DNA of 64,000 nt from Ramlibacter sp. (GCA_030695945.1 JAUYOG010000004.1:83448-147447); one strand, 5' to 3'. Counted from the first letter of the stretch, positions 17,385 to 25,762 are shown. Program-made: numbers and translations. The notes: generated from the sequence alone by a model not told the origin.

Positions 17385-17984
17385 ATGTCCGACGAGATCC
17401 GATCCCGAACCCCGGCGCAGGCGCGCGAGCAAGCCGAGCCCTCGGAGCGCACGCAGCCCATCCCGCTGGTGGCGGCCGCCGTCACGCTGGCGATGGTGCT
17501 GGCCGGTGCGTCCTACATCTTCTTTTCCGAACCGTTCGGCAGCGCCGGCCTCGGCGACCGCCGCACCCTCGCCGACCTGCGGGGGCCGGCAGTGGGCGCC
17601 GCCGCCGACGGCAAGCAGCTGTTCACCACCCACTGCGCCGCCTGCCACCAGGCCAGCGGCAAGGGCCTGCCCGGTGCATTCCCGCCGCTCGACGGCTCGG
17701 AATGGGTGACGGGCGAGCCCCGGATCCTCGCGAACATCCTGCTGCACGGCGTGACGGGCGAGATGACCGTCGCCGGCACCGTGTTCAAGGGCGCCATGCC
17801 CTCCTTCCAGAAGCTCGGCGACGCCGAACTGGCGGCGGTGGCGAGCTACGTTCGGTCCGAGTGGTCGAACAAGGCGCAGCCCATCGGCGCCGACCTGTTC
17901 GTCGCCGAGCGCAAGGCCGCGACGCGCTCGACACCTTTTTCCAGCGGTGATGAAATCAGGGCACTCGCCGCCAAGGCGCCCTGA
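17385..17984 (+). CDS. Membrane-anchored monohaem cytochrome c (CcoP-like role)
   Basis: 199 residues: cytoplasmic N-terminus, one membrane helix (~residues 27-47), then a cytochrome c domain with CAACH and GAMPSFQKL for the axial methionine. Canonical CcoP has two haem domains and a second short helix; this protein has one haem, so it is a reduced functional counterpart. It follows ccoO by seven bases and probably donates electrons to the oxidase. Confidence 0.85.
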   Translation: MSDEIRSRTPAQAREQAEPSERTQPIPLVAAAVTLAMVLAGASYIFFSEPFGSAGLGDRRTLADLRGPAVGAAADGKQLFTTHCAACHQASGKGLPGAFPPLDGSEWVTGEPRILANILLHGVTGEMTVAGTVFKGAMPSFQKLGDAELAAVASYVRSEWSNKAQPIGADLFVAERKAATRSTPFSSGDEIRALAAKAP

Positions 17985-17999
17985 CCGCTCGGAGCATCC

Positions 18000-18455
18000 A
18001 TGCGCCTCACCAGCCTCACCGACTACGCCATGCGCCTGCTGATCCACCTGGCGCAGCACCCCGAGCGGCTCTGCACGATCGCCGAGATCGCGCAGGTCTA
18101 CGGGATTTCGGAGGCGCACCTGATGAAGATCACCCACCAGCTCGGGCTGGCCGGCTGGATCGAGACCGTCCGGGGCAAGGGCGGCGGCATGCGGCTTGCG
18201 CGGCCGCCCAAGGACATCGTGCTGGGCGACGTGGTGCGCAGCATGGAGTCGGACTTTTCGCTGGTCGAATGCTTCGCCACCGGCGGCAACTGCATGCTCA
18301 CGGGCAACTGCGGCCTGACGGGCGTGCTCGAGGGCGCGTTGAACAGCTTCATGCGGCACCTCGACGGCTACACGCTGGCCGACATCCTGCCCCGGCCGCC
18401 CGGCTCGCCGAAGGTGATCCGCATGCCGCGCCGCGTGAAGGAGGCGCGCGCCTGA
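18000..18455 (+). CDS. nsrR: Rrf2-family regulator, NsrR-like
   Basis: 151 residues. N-terminal winged helix (MRLTSLTDYAMRLLIHLA, then ISEAHLMKITHQLG) and three cysteines C91, C98 and C104 with the spacing expected for an NsrR Fe-S cluster. NsrR proteins repress genes until nitric oxide damages the cluster. An NsrR-type palindrome heads this operon at 14682, so it most likely regulates its own operon. Its stop overlaps the next ATG by one base. Confidence 0.86.
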   Translation: MRLTSLTDYAMRLLIHLAQHPERLCTIAEIAQVYGISEAHLMKITHQLGLAGWIETVRGKGGGMRLARPPKDIVLGDVVRSMESDFSLVECFATGGNCMLTGNCGLTGVLEGALNSFMRHLDGYTLADILPRPPGSPKVIRMPRRVKEARA

Positions 18456-19087
18456 TGTTCCGAACGGCCTTGCTCTGCGCAGGCCTCGCGCTCGCCGGTT
18501 ACGCGAGCGCCGCCTGGCTCACGCACGACTTCCAGGTGTGGACCGCCGAAGGCGCGCGCCGGCTGGAGGTTGCGCTGCGGCCCGTCGCCACGCCGGATGT
18601 GCAGGTGGACGGGCCGGGGATCGACAAGCAACCCCTGGCCCGCCTGCTCGCGGACGGCCGGACGGTGACGGTGGTGGATTTCGTCTACACGCGCTGCCAG
18701 ACGGTGTGCCTTTCGCTGGGCGGCGTGCTGCAGCAGATGCAGGCTGCGTTGCGGCAGGACGACGCAGCGGGTCGCTCGGCGCCAGTCAAGCTGCTGTCGA
18801 TCAGCTTCGACGGAGCGCACGACGAGCCGCCGGTGCTGCAGCGCTACGCCGCGCGCCTGAATGCCGATCCCGGCCTGTGGCGTTTCGTTCGGACCGCCGA
18901 TGCGCGCGACACGCGGCGCCTGCTGGAAGCCTTCGAGGTCGTCGTGGTCCCCGATGGCCGCGGCGATTACGAACACAACGCAGCCTTGCTGGTCGTCGAC
19001 CCCCAAGGGAAGCTGGTGCGCGTCTTCGACTCTTCCGAAAAGCAATTGACGCTCGATTACGCGCGCCATCTCGCGGGGCAGCCATGA
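18455..19087 (+). CDS. SCO1/SenC-family copper chaperone
   Basis: 210 residues, anchored or exported by an N-terminal hydrophobic segment (~1-20). Thioredoxin-like fold with copper-binding CQTVC and a distal histidine in DYEHNAALLVVD. SCO proteins deliver copper or reduce cysteines during oxidase assembly, including cbb3 enzymes. The start at 18455 overlaps the nsrR stop; the next gene overlaps its stop (ATGA). Confidence 0.86.
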   Translation: MFRTALLCAGLALAGYASAAWLTHDFQVWTAEGARRLEVALRPVATPDVQVDGPGIDKQPLARLLADGRTVTVVDFVYTRCQTVCLSLGGVLQQMQAALRQDDAAGRSAPVKLLSISFDGAHDEPPVLQRYAARLNADPGLWRFVRTADARDTRRLLEAFEVVVVPDGRGDYEHNAALLVVDPQGKLVRVFDSSEKQLTLDYARHLAGQP

Positions 19088-19695
19088 CGAAGACGCCTTG
19101 GCTCACTCCTCCGCGCCTGACCGCGGCAGCCGCGGCGCTGCTCGTCCTGTTGGCCTTGCCGCCGTTGCGCCAAGCATTGGAAGCGGGCATGACAACCCAC
19201 ATGCTGGTCCAGTATCCCCTGCTGGCGATGTGCGGGGCGATGCTGGCCCACGCGCTGCCGCCGCGCTGGCGTGCGCTGTGCGATCGCTGGAACGGCTACG
19301 GCGTCAGCGGGCTGCTCGCCGCCGCGCTGGTGCTGGCCGTGCTGATGATTCCGCGCGTGCTCGACCTGGCGCTGGTGGACGCCCGCGTCGAGGCTGCCAA
19401 GTGGCTGGCGCTGCTGCTGTGCGGCGCCGCCCTGCGCCTCTCGTGGCGCCCGGCCGGCCTGCTGGTCCAGGGCTTCTTCCTCGGCAACATCCTGCCGATG
19501 ACGGTGGTGGCGGGGCACCTGTTCCAGGACACGCCGGTGCGCCTGTGCAACGCTTACCTGCTGGACGACCAGGTGCGCCTGGGCCGCGGCCTGGTGTGGA
19601 TCGCTGCGGCAGTGGCCGCCGTATGGTTCGCTCTGGTGATCCGCGCCCTGGTGCAGCGCGAGGCGCAGGCGGGGGTTGCCAACCCGACAGCATGA
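19084..19695 (+). CDS. Polytopic membrane protein, possibly CtaG-like assembly factor
   Basis: 203 residues with about five hydrophobic segments and few charged residues. The segment MTTHMLVQYPLLAMCGAM resembles the histidine-methionine helix of the CtaG (caa3 assembly) family, but the match is by eye only. It is last in the trHb-ccoNO operon and translationally coupled to the SCO gene, which supports a role in metal delivery or assembly of the oxidase. Confidence 0.55.
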   Translation: MTKTPWLTPPRLTAAAAALLVLLALPPLRQALEAGMTTHMLVQYPLLAMCGAMLAHALPPRWRALCDRWNGYGVSGLLAAALVLAVLMIPRVLDLALVDARVEAAKWLALLLCGAALRLSWRPAGLLVQGFFLGNILPMTVVAGHLFQDTPVRLCNAYLLDDQVRLGRGLVWIAAAVAAVWFALVIRALVQREAQAGVANPTA

Positions 19696-19721
19696 GGGAG
19701 CCGCCGCGTCCCGGTCTCCTG

Positions 19722-19774
19722 TGACGCTCTTCTCACGCCGGGATCACGCCCGCGATACGCCCCATCGCCACACT
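19722..19774 (+). promoter_or_regulatory. SARP-type heptamer array 3 with -10-like box
   Basis: TGACGCT (19722), TCACGCC (19733), TCACGCC (19744) and ATACGCC (19755) at 11-bp steps, then CACACT at 19769-19774 after the same 7-bp gap as in the other two arrays. A tiny secreted-peptide gene starts at 19808. Confidence 0.75.
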
Positions 19775-19807
19775 ACTTTCCCAGATCACTGAACCAGGAG
19801 AGCGGTC

Positions 19808-19966
19808 ATGGCAAACATTCCCGTCGCGCCGGGCTGGAGTTGCTGGCGGCACGCCCGGGAGAGCCGCAAACACATGCCACGCAAGGTCCTGTTCGCACTG
19901 ACCGTCGCGGCCGCACTGGCAGCGGCGGCCACCGTCACGGCGGGCCTGCCTGTCACCTCGTTCTGA
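19808..19966 (+). CDS. Small exported peptide, 52 residues
   Basis: ATG at 19808 with CAGGAGAG upstream; the stop is at 19964-19966. The first ~20 residues are polar and basic (ESRKHMPRK), followed by an Ala-rich hydrophobic core ending near VTAGLPVTSF. An internal ATG at residue 23 would leave a signal-peptide-like peptide of 30 residues. No family is recognised. Support comes from the ribosome site and heptamer array 3 just upstream. It is convergent with the TtuD-like gene. Confidence 0.5.
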   Translation: MANIPVAPGWSCWRHARESRKHMPRKVLFALTVAAALAAAATVTAGLPVTSF

Positions 19967-19985
19967 GCGCGGTGCCGGGGGCGCC

Positions 19986-21299
19986 TTACAACACCAGCAT
20001 CGCCCGGAAGTCGTTGACGTTGGTGTGCGTCGGGCCGGTGATCACCAGGTCGTCGAGCTGGCGGAAATAGCCGTAGGCGTCGTTGCGGTCCAGGAATGCA
20101 TCGATCTTCATGCCCAGCGACAGCGCACGCGACAGGGTCTCCGGCGCGACGAAAGCGCCGGCGTTGTCTTCGACGCCGTCGATGCCGTCGGTGTCCGCTG
20201 CCAGCGCCCACACACCCGCTTGCCCCTGCAGCGCCTGCGCCAGGCCCAGGCAGAACTCGCCGGCCCGCCCGCCCCGGCCACGCGGGGTTCCTTCGGGCTG
20301 CTTGCGGATCGTCACCGTCGTCTCGCCGCCGGACAGGATCACGCACGGCTTGCCGAACGGCTGGCCACGATGGGCCACGGCACGCGCCAGCGCCGCGTGC
20401 ATCTTGCCGATTTCGCGTGACTCGCCTTCGATCTCGTCGCTCAGGATGTGCGCCTCCAGCCCGGCCGCGCGCGCTTCGCGGGCCGCGGCTTCGAGCGACT
20501 GCTGTGGCGTGGCGATCAGTTGCACCTCATGACCGGCGAAGACTTCATCGCCGGGCTTGGGCGTCTCCAGCGCGCCTTGCTCCAGCAAGCTCATGATCGC
20601 GCCCGGCACGGCAATACCGTAACGCTGCAGGATCGCGATGGCCTCGGCGCAGCTGGTCGCGTCCGGCACCGTGGGGCCGCTCGCGATGATCGACGGGTCG
20701 TCGCCCGGCACGTCGCTGATGGTGAGCGTGACGACTTTTGCCGGCGCACAGGCAGCGGCGAGCCGCCCGCCCTTGATGCGCGACAGGTGCTTGCGCACGC
20801 AGTTCATCTCCGCGATGTTGGCGCCGCAGGCCAGCAACTGCCTGTTGATGCGTTGCTTGTCTTCCAGCGTAAGGCCTTCCGCCGGCAGCGTCAGCAGCGC
20901 GGAACCTCCGCCCGAGATCAGGCACAGCACGAGGTCGTCGGCCGTGAGCCCGTGCGCCAGCGCGAGGATGCGCTGCGCGGCCTGCAGTCCGGCGGCGTCC
21001 GGCACCGGATGCGCGGCCTCGACGATCTCGATGCGCTGCTGCACCCCCTCGGGGCGCGGCGGGATGTGGTGATAGCGCGTGACGACCAGCCCTTCGAGCG
21101 GGGCATCGGCCGGCCACAGCGCCTCGACTGCCTGCGCCATGGACCCGCCTGCCTTGCCCGCGCCCAGCACGATGGTGCGGCCCTTCGGGCGTGCCGGCAG
21201 GAAGGCCCCCATGCTGTGCAGCGGAAGAGCACGCCGCACGGCAGCATGGTAGAGGTGCTCGAGGAAGCGGCGCGGATCGGTAGCGGGGTTGGGCGTCAT
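19986..21299 (-). CDS. ttuD: Glycerate 2-kinase / hydroxypyruvate reductase (MOFRL family)
   Basis: 437 residues. N-terminal DUF4147-type domain (VLGAGKAGGSMAQAVE, SGGGSALLTLPAEGLT, KHLSRIKGG) and C-terminal MOFRL domain (GRGGRAGEFCLGLA, ADTDGIDGVEDNAGAFV). Members named TtuD act in tartrate degradation and phosphorylate D-glycerate. A TtuC-like dehydrogenase gene lies 3 kb upstream, separated by the oxidase and Bug receptor genes, all on the same strand. Confidence 0.85.
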   Translation of the reverse strand: MTPNPATDPRRFLEHLYHAAVRRALPLHSMGAFLPARPKGRTIVLGAGKAGGSMAQAVEALWPADAPLEGLVVTRYHHIPPRPEGVQQRIEIVEAAHPVPDAAGLQAAQRILALAHGLTADDLVLCLISGGGSALLTLPAEGLTLEDKQRINRQLLACGANIAEMNCVRKHLSRIKGGRLAAACAPAKVVTLTISDVPGDDPSIIASGPTVPDATSCAEAIAILQRYGIAVPGAIMSLLEQGALETPKPGDEVFAGHEVQLIATPQQSLEAAAREARAAGLEAHILSDEIEGESREIGKMHAALARAVAHRGQPFGKPCVILSGGETTVTIRKQPEGTPRGRGGRAGEFCLGLAQALQGQAGVWALAADTDGIDGVEDNAGAFVAPETLSRALSLGMKIDAFLDRNDAYGYFRQLDDLVITGPTHTNVNDFRAMLVL

Positions 21300-21350
21300 G
21301 CGGTTCTCCAGCGCGGATTGTGACGCGCCGGCCGGGCGGCCACCAGCCGC

Positions 21351-23426
21351 CTAATTCACGACCAGCGGCCGCATCATGTCGTGTTCCTCGTGCTCGAGGA
21401 TGTGGCAATGCCACACGTACTCGTTGCCCCCCGTGCGCGGGCTCGGTGGAACCGTGAAAGGCAGGCCGACCGGCAGGTCGAAGCGCACGATGATGCGCGT
21501 CGCCTGGCCGGGGTTCATCCGCACCGTCTCCTTCCAGCCGAGTTCGTTGCGGTCCGGCGCCTGCGGCCGGCCCAGCCAGAGCGGCGTTCCGCCGGAATAG
21601 TTCATGGTGTTGAAGGCCTGCCGCGACAGGATCTGCACATTGACGAGATGGAAGTGCATGGGGTGCGTGTCGGCCGAGAGGTTGAGGATTTCCCACACCT
21701 CGACCGATCCGGCGTTGACGACTTCCGTGGGCGCATCGTGGTAGGCCCGGCCGAAGGAAACGCCCGCTCCCGCGGTCGATGCCGGCTGGTCGGTCCCGAC
21801 GGCCTGCAGCAGGCGCCCGTACGCATCGAAGCCCTCGTTGAGGGTCAGGCGGCGTACCGGCACGCCCGGGGGAATGGCGGTGGGCACCCCCGGTTGTTGC
21901 GCAACGAGGAACGGCCCGTCCAGCGGGTTTTGCATGTTGCCGGCCGGCAAGCGGATGGATGCGTCCGCCGCACCGCTGCGCGCCATCACCCTGATCTGCA
22001 GCAATGCGCGGGTGTCCGGGGTGGAGCCGGGCACCGAGGCCGGCGTTTTCGGGTTGCCCGGGAAGTGGTCGTCTCCCGCGCTGCCGTTGGGGAACGGCGC
22101 CGCCGCGTCGTTGTAGAGGATGAGCACGGCGCCCGCGGGCACGTCCCTGAAGTCCACGACCAGGTCGGCGCGCTCCGCCGGCGCTAGCAACAGCTGCGAT
22201 GAACCGCTGCCGTTCCACATGACGGGCGCCGGCAGGAAGCCGCCTTCGGTCCCGATCTGGAGGAGGGCCGGGCCGGCCTTGTTGGGCAGCGGGACCGTGG
22301 CATCCACGCCGCTTGAGCCCTTCGCATACACCAGCCGCGGGTTGAGGAAGCGCGAGTTGCAGGCGTTCAGCATCCGCAGGCGGTATTGCCGCTGCTCCAC
22401 GACCAGGTACGGCGAGACCGTGCCGTTGACCAGGATCGTGTCGCCGAATTGCTCTGGCACCGCGGAGGGGCTCGGCGCGGGCAGCGGCGTCCACTTCTTC
22501 ATGCGGGCTTCCTCATGCAGGTGCGGATACCAGAGATCGCCCGGTCGCGAAGCGGGCATCAGCGCCGACCATGTCGGATCGAGCGCGTGGGTGTCCGGGC
22601 CGACGAACGTCTTGTCCTGGAAGACCAGGTAGTGCGTCCTCGGGTCCGTCGGGCCCGGCAGGTCATACCCGATGGTCATCGTCTGGCTCTCATAGCTGTC
22701 GGTGATGACGTAGGCGGAAGCGAGCCCGGCATAGGCATTCAGGCGCGTGATGCCATGCGCGTGGTCGTGGTACCAGAGCAGGCGCGCGCCCTGGTTGTTG
22801 GGGTAGTAGTATTCGGCCGCGCCGCGACGCAACGAGGGATCGATCGCCTTGAAGACGTTGGCCCCGCCCTGAGCGTTCACGGCACTGGAGCCGTAGCCAC
22901 CGGCCGGGTCGAACCAGGTGTGCGGCCCGCCATCGCTGATCCACGGCACGAAGCCGCCATGCAAATGCACGGATGCGTGATTCGCACCCTGGCCCTTGCC
23001 GGCGCCCGCGATGGTCGAGTCCACCGGAAGCAGATGCCGGTCGGGCAGCGCGTTGGTGGCGGTGACCTGCACCGGCGCGCCGCGCTGGGCCACGACGACG
23101 CCCCCGAGGTGGCGTTGGCTCCCCGGCGCGACGTTGCTTGGCCGGTAGCCCCACAGGCGCGTCGGATTGGCGAGCGCCGGATGGAGCTGGTCTTCGAACT
23201 GCTCCAGTGAAATCGAATAGTGCGTCGCGGTGACGCCGCCCCTGTGGTGGCGCGTGCCGTCGCTGGCGGCGATCGGAATGCCCGCGCCGACGCCGCGCAG
23301 GGGCTGGATGAACTTGGCGAGGCCCGGACTGCGGCTGGAGGCCCATGCCGTTTGCCAACGGCCGCCGACAAGCACACCCGCACCGATGCCGGCGGTCGCC
23401 TGGATGAACCGACGCCTGTTCGACAT
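21351..23426 (-). CDS. Tat-exported multicopper oxidase
   Basis: 691 residues. Tat-like signal NRRRFIQATAG at residues 3-13. Copper motifs: VHLHGG and WYHDHAHG (first domain), HPMHFHLVN, and the C-terminal type-1 site HCHILEHEEHDMM. Large three-domain multicopper oxidases of this kind oxidise metals or phenolics in the periplasm or outside. The ATG at 23426 follows GGGAGAGA. It lies between tartrate-type genes with no obvious functional link to them. Confidence 0.86.
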   Translation of the reverse strand: MSNRRRFIQATAGIGAGVLVGGRWQTAWASSRSPGLAKFIQPLRGVGAGIPIAASDGTRHHRGGVTATHYSISLEQFEDQLHPALANPTRLWGYRPSNVAPGSQRHLGGVVVAQRGAPVQVTATNALPDRHLLPVDSTIAGAGKGQGANHASVHLHGGFVPWISDGGPHTWFDPAGGYGSSAVNAQGGANVFKAIDPSLRRGAAEYYYPNNQGARLLWYHDHAHGITRLNAYAGLASAYVITDSYESQTMTIGYDLPGPTDPRTHYLVFQDKTFVGPDTHALDPTWSALMPASRPGDLWYPHLHEEARMKKWTPLPAPSPSAVPEQFGDTILVNGTVSPYLVVEQRQYRLRMLNACNSRFLNPRLVYAKGSSGVDATVPLPNKAGPALLQIGTEGGFLPAPVMWNGSGSSQLLLAPAERADLVVDFRDVPAGAVLILYNDAAAPFPNGSAGDDHFPGNPKTPASVPGSTPDTRALLQIRVMARSGAADASIRLPAGNMQNPLDGPFLVAQQPGVPTAIPPGVPVRRLTLNEGFDAYGRLLQAVGTDQPASTAGAGVSFGRAYHDAPTEVVNAGSVEVWEILNLSADTHPMHFHLVNVQILSRQAFNTMNYSGGTPLWLGRPQAPDRNELGWKETVRMNPGQATRIIVRFDLPVGLPFTVPPSPRTGGNEYVWHCHILEHEEHDMMRPLVVN

Positions 23427-23562
23427 GATTCTCTCCCGCAAGAAGGAACGGCCAGCATCCATGCGGCTGGCCGTTCGCGGGGTGATCTCCGTCAAACGAA
23501 AATCGCGGGCGCGGGGACTTTTACACCACCGCCGCGCTGCCCTGCGCAACGGTGATGCCGTG

Positions 23563-24522
23563 CTACTGCTTCTTGCCCAGGCCGAGCAGCTTCGCGCCTT
23601 CGGTATAGAGCTTCGTCTTGTCCTTCATGAAGGCGTCCATCTGCTCGACGCCCACGTTGACCAGCTCGAAGCCGCTCTTGGCCGCGAGCTCCCTCATCTC
23701 CGGCTCGTTGTTGAGCGACGCGAACAGGTCGGACAGGCGCTTGCGTTCGGCCGCCGGGGTGGACTTGGGCACGCCGATGCCGCGATAGGCGCCGTCGACC
23801 CAATCCACGCCAAGCTCCCGGAACGTGGGCACATCGGGCATCAGCGGGTGGCGCTTTTCCATGGCAACCGCCAGCGCGCGCACCTTGCTCTTGTTGTTGA
23901 TGGCGAACGCGGTGTACGTGACGGCGCCGTCGATCTGGTTGCCGACGACGGCCAGCGCCATGTCGCCCGTGCCCTTGTACGGCACGTAGGTGCTCTTGAT
24001 GCCGAAGGCGGCGTTCAGCCGCTCGTGGGAGGCGTGGTTGGCCGAGTTGCGGCCCGAGCCGCCCAGGTTCATCTTGCCCGGCTCCTTCTTGGCCGCGGCG
24101 ATGAAGTCCTGGAAGGTCTTGTGCGGGCTGTTCTCCGGAACCACCAGCGCGTCAGGGGTGAAGTGGTACCAGAAAACCGGCGTCACGTCGGCCGTCTTGT
24201 ACTGCACCTCGCCTTCGATCGGCTGGAACACGATGTGCGGCAGGTTGACGCCGACGATGTTGGTGCCGTCGGCGGGCAACGAATTCATCTGCGTCCACAT
24301 GAGCGCGCCGCCGGCGCCGGCCTTGTACTGGATGATGGTGTCGATGGCCGGGCACTTCTTCTTGAGCACCACCTGCTGGTGCCGCGCCGACAGGTCCGAT
24401 TCGCCGCCCGGCGGGAAGGCCTGCCAGTACAGCACGTTCTTCTCGGGACACGCCTGCGCCATGACGGCCGGGGCCGCCGCAAGGGCGAGGATGCCGATCC
24501 ACTTGCTGATGCCGAATTTCAT
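23563..24522 (-). CDS. Bug/TctC-family periplasmic solute receptor
   Basis: 319 residues with a signal peptide (to about A22, VMAQA). The mature protein follows the Bug pattern: YYVxxxPGGxxD-like start (LYWQAFPPGGESDLSARH), PADGTNIVGV, and GGSGRNSANH. These receptors bind carboxylates for tripartite transport or signalling; no TctAB genes are present here. It follows ttuC by 34 bp, so tartrate or a related hydroxy-diacid is a reasonable ligand. GGAGA precedes the start. Confidence 0.82.
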   Translation of the reverse strand: MKFGISKWIGILALAAAPAVMAQACPEKNVLYWQAFPPGGESDLSARHQQVVLKKKCPAIDTIIQYKAGAGGALMWTQMNSLPADGTNIVGVNLPHIVFQPIEGEVQYKTADVTPVFWYHFTPDALVVPENSPHKTFQDFIAAAKKEPGKMNLGGSGRNSANHASHERLNAAFGIKSTYVPYKGTGDMALAVVGNQIDGAVTYTAFAINNKSKVRALAVAMEKRHPLMPDVPTFRELGVDWVDGAYRGIGVPKSTPAAERKRLSDLFASLNNEPEMRELAAKSGFELVNVGVEQMDAFMKDKTKLYTEGAKLLGLGKKQ

Positions 24523-24556
24523 ACTGCTGTCTCCTGGTTGGAATTGATCGTACGGG

Positions 24557-25651
24557 TCAGGCGGCGCGCCGCTGGTCCGCGCCATTCTGGGCAAACAAGG
24601 CGCAGACGGCATTGGTGACTTCCTCAGTACGCGCATTGCCGCCGAGGTCTTTGGTGTGCAGCTGGGGATTGGCGGTAACCGCTTCGATCGCCGCCATCAA
24701 TTGGGAAGCGGCTTCGGGCTCGCCGATGTGTTCGAGCAGCATGACACAGCTCCAGAACGTGCCGACCGGGTTGGCCAGGCCCTTGCCCATGATGTCGAAC
24801 GCCGAGCCATGGATGGGCTCGAACATCGAGGGATAGCGGCGCTCGGGATCGATGTTGCCGGTGGGCGCGATGCCCAGGCTGCCGGCCAGCGCCGCGGCCA
24901 GGTCGGACAGGATGTCCGCGTGCAGGTTGGTCGCCACCAGCGTGTCCAGCGACGCGGGTCGGTTGACCATGCGCGCAGTGCAGGCGTCGACCAGTTCCTT
25001 GTCCCACTTCACGTCCGGGAATTCCTTGCTGACCTGCAGCGCGATCTCGTCCCACATCACCATCGCATGGCGCTGGGCATTCGACTTGGTCACCACCGTC
25101 AGCAGCTTGCGCGGCCGCGACCGGGCCAGGCGGAAGGCGTAGCGCATGATGCGCTCGACGCCGGCCCGAGTCATCACGCTCAGGTCGGTGGCCACCTCGA
25201 TCGGGTGACCCTGGTGGGCGCGGCCGCCGACCCCGGCGTACTCGCCCTCGGAGTTCTCGCGCACGATCACCCAGTCCAGGTCGTTCGGGCCGCAGCGCTT
25301 GAGCGGTGCATCGATGCCGGGCAGGATCCGCGTGGGCCGTACGTTGGCGTACTGGTCGAAGCCCTGGCAGATCTTCAGACGCAGGCCCCACAGCGTCACG
25401 TGGTCGGGGATGTGCGGGTCGCCCGCCGAGCCGAACAGGATGGCGTCCATTCCCCGGAGCGCGTCGAGGCCGTCGGCCGGCATCATCTCGCCATGCGCAC
25501 GGAACCAGTCGCCGCCCCAGCCGAAGCTGGTGAACTCGAAAGCGAAATCCCCGCGCGAACGGGCCAGCGCCTGCAGCACCGCCTGCCCGGCCGGCACCAC
25601 TTCCTTGCCGATGCCGTCACCGGGGATGCACGCGATCCTGTAGCTCTTCAT
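24557..25651 (-). CDS. ttuC: Tartrate dehydrogenase/decarboxylase-like beta-decarboxylating dehydrogenase
   Basis: 364 residues, isocitrate/isopropylmalate dehydrogenase superfamily. Visible: IPGDGIGKEVVP, substrate-binding NVRPTR, VIVRENSEGEYAG, catalytic KSNAQRHAMVMWDE and the metal/NAD region HADILSDLAAALAGSLG with GSAFDIMGKG. Sequence style is of the tartrate dehydrogenase / D-malate dehydrogenase branch. It is upstream of the Bug receptor in one transcription unit with a palindromic operator at 25721. Confidence 0.86.
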   Translation of the reverse strand: MKSYRIACIPGDGIGKEVVPAGQAVLQALARSRGDFAFEFTSFGWGGDWFRAHGEMMPADGLDALRGMDAILFGSAGDPHIPDHVTLWGLRLKICQGFDQYANVRPTRILPGIDAPLKRCGPNDLDWVIVRENSEGEYAGVGGRAHQGHPIEVATDLSVMTRAGVERIMRYAFRLARSRPRKLLTVVTKSNAQRHAMVMWDEIALQVSKEFPDVKWDKELVDACTARMVNRPASLDTLVATNLHADILSDLAAALAGSLGIAPTGNIDPERRYPSMFEPIHGSAFDIMGKGLANPVGTFWSCVMLLEHIGEPEAASQLMAAIEAVTANPQLHTKDLGGNARTEEVTNAVCALFAQNGADQRRAA

Positions 25652-25720
25652 CGAAACCGTCCTGTCGTGGAAATACAGGACGAATCTAAGGCCAGGGGGC
25701 CGTGCCGGCGTCGCCCTGGA

Positions 25721-25736
25721 TTCACAGCATTGTGAA
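25721..25736. promoter_or_regulatory. Palindromic operator upstream of ttuC
   Basis: TTCACAGCATTGTGAA is a 16-bp inverted repeat with perfect 6-bp arms, 70 bp upstream of the ttuC start. The T-N-A dyad form suits a LysR-type regulator, and a LysR gene lies at 26917, beyond the TIR-like gene. Assignment to that regulator is inference. Confidence 0.55.
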
Positions 25737-25762
25737 CCTGGGCCTCAATAATGCGGGGGCGA

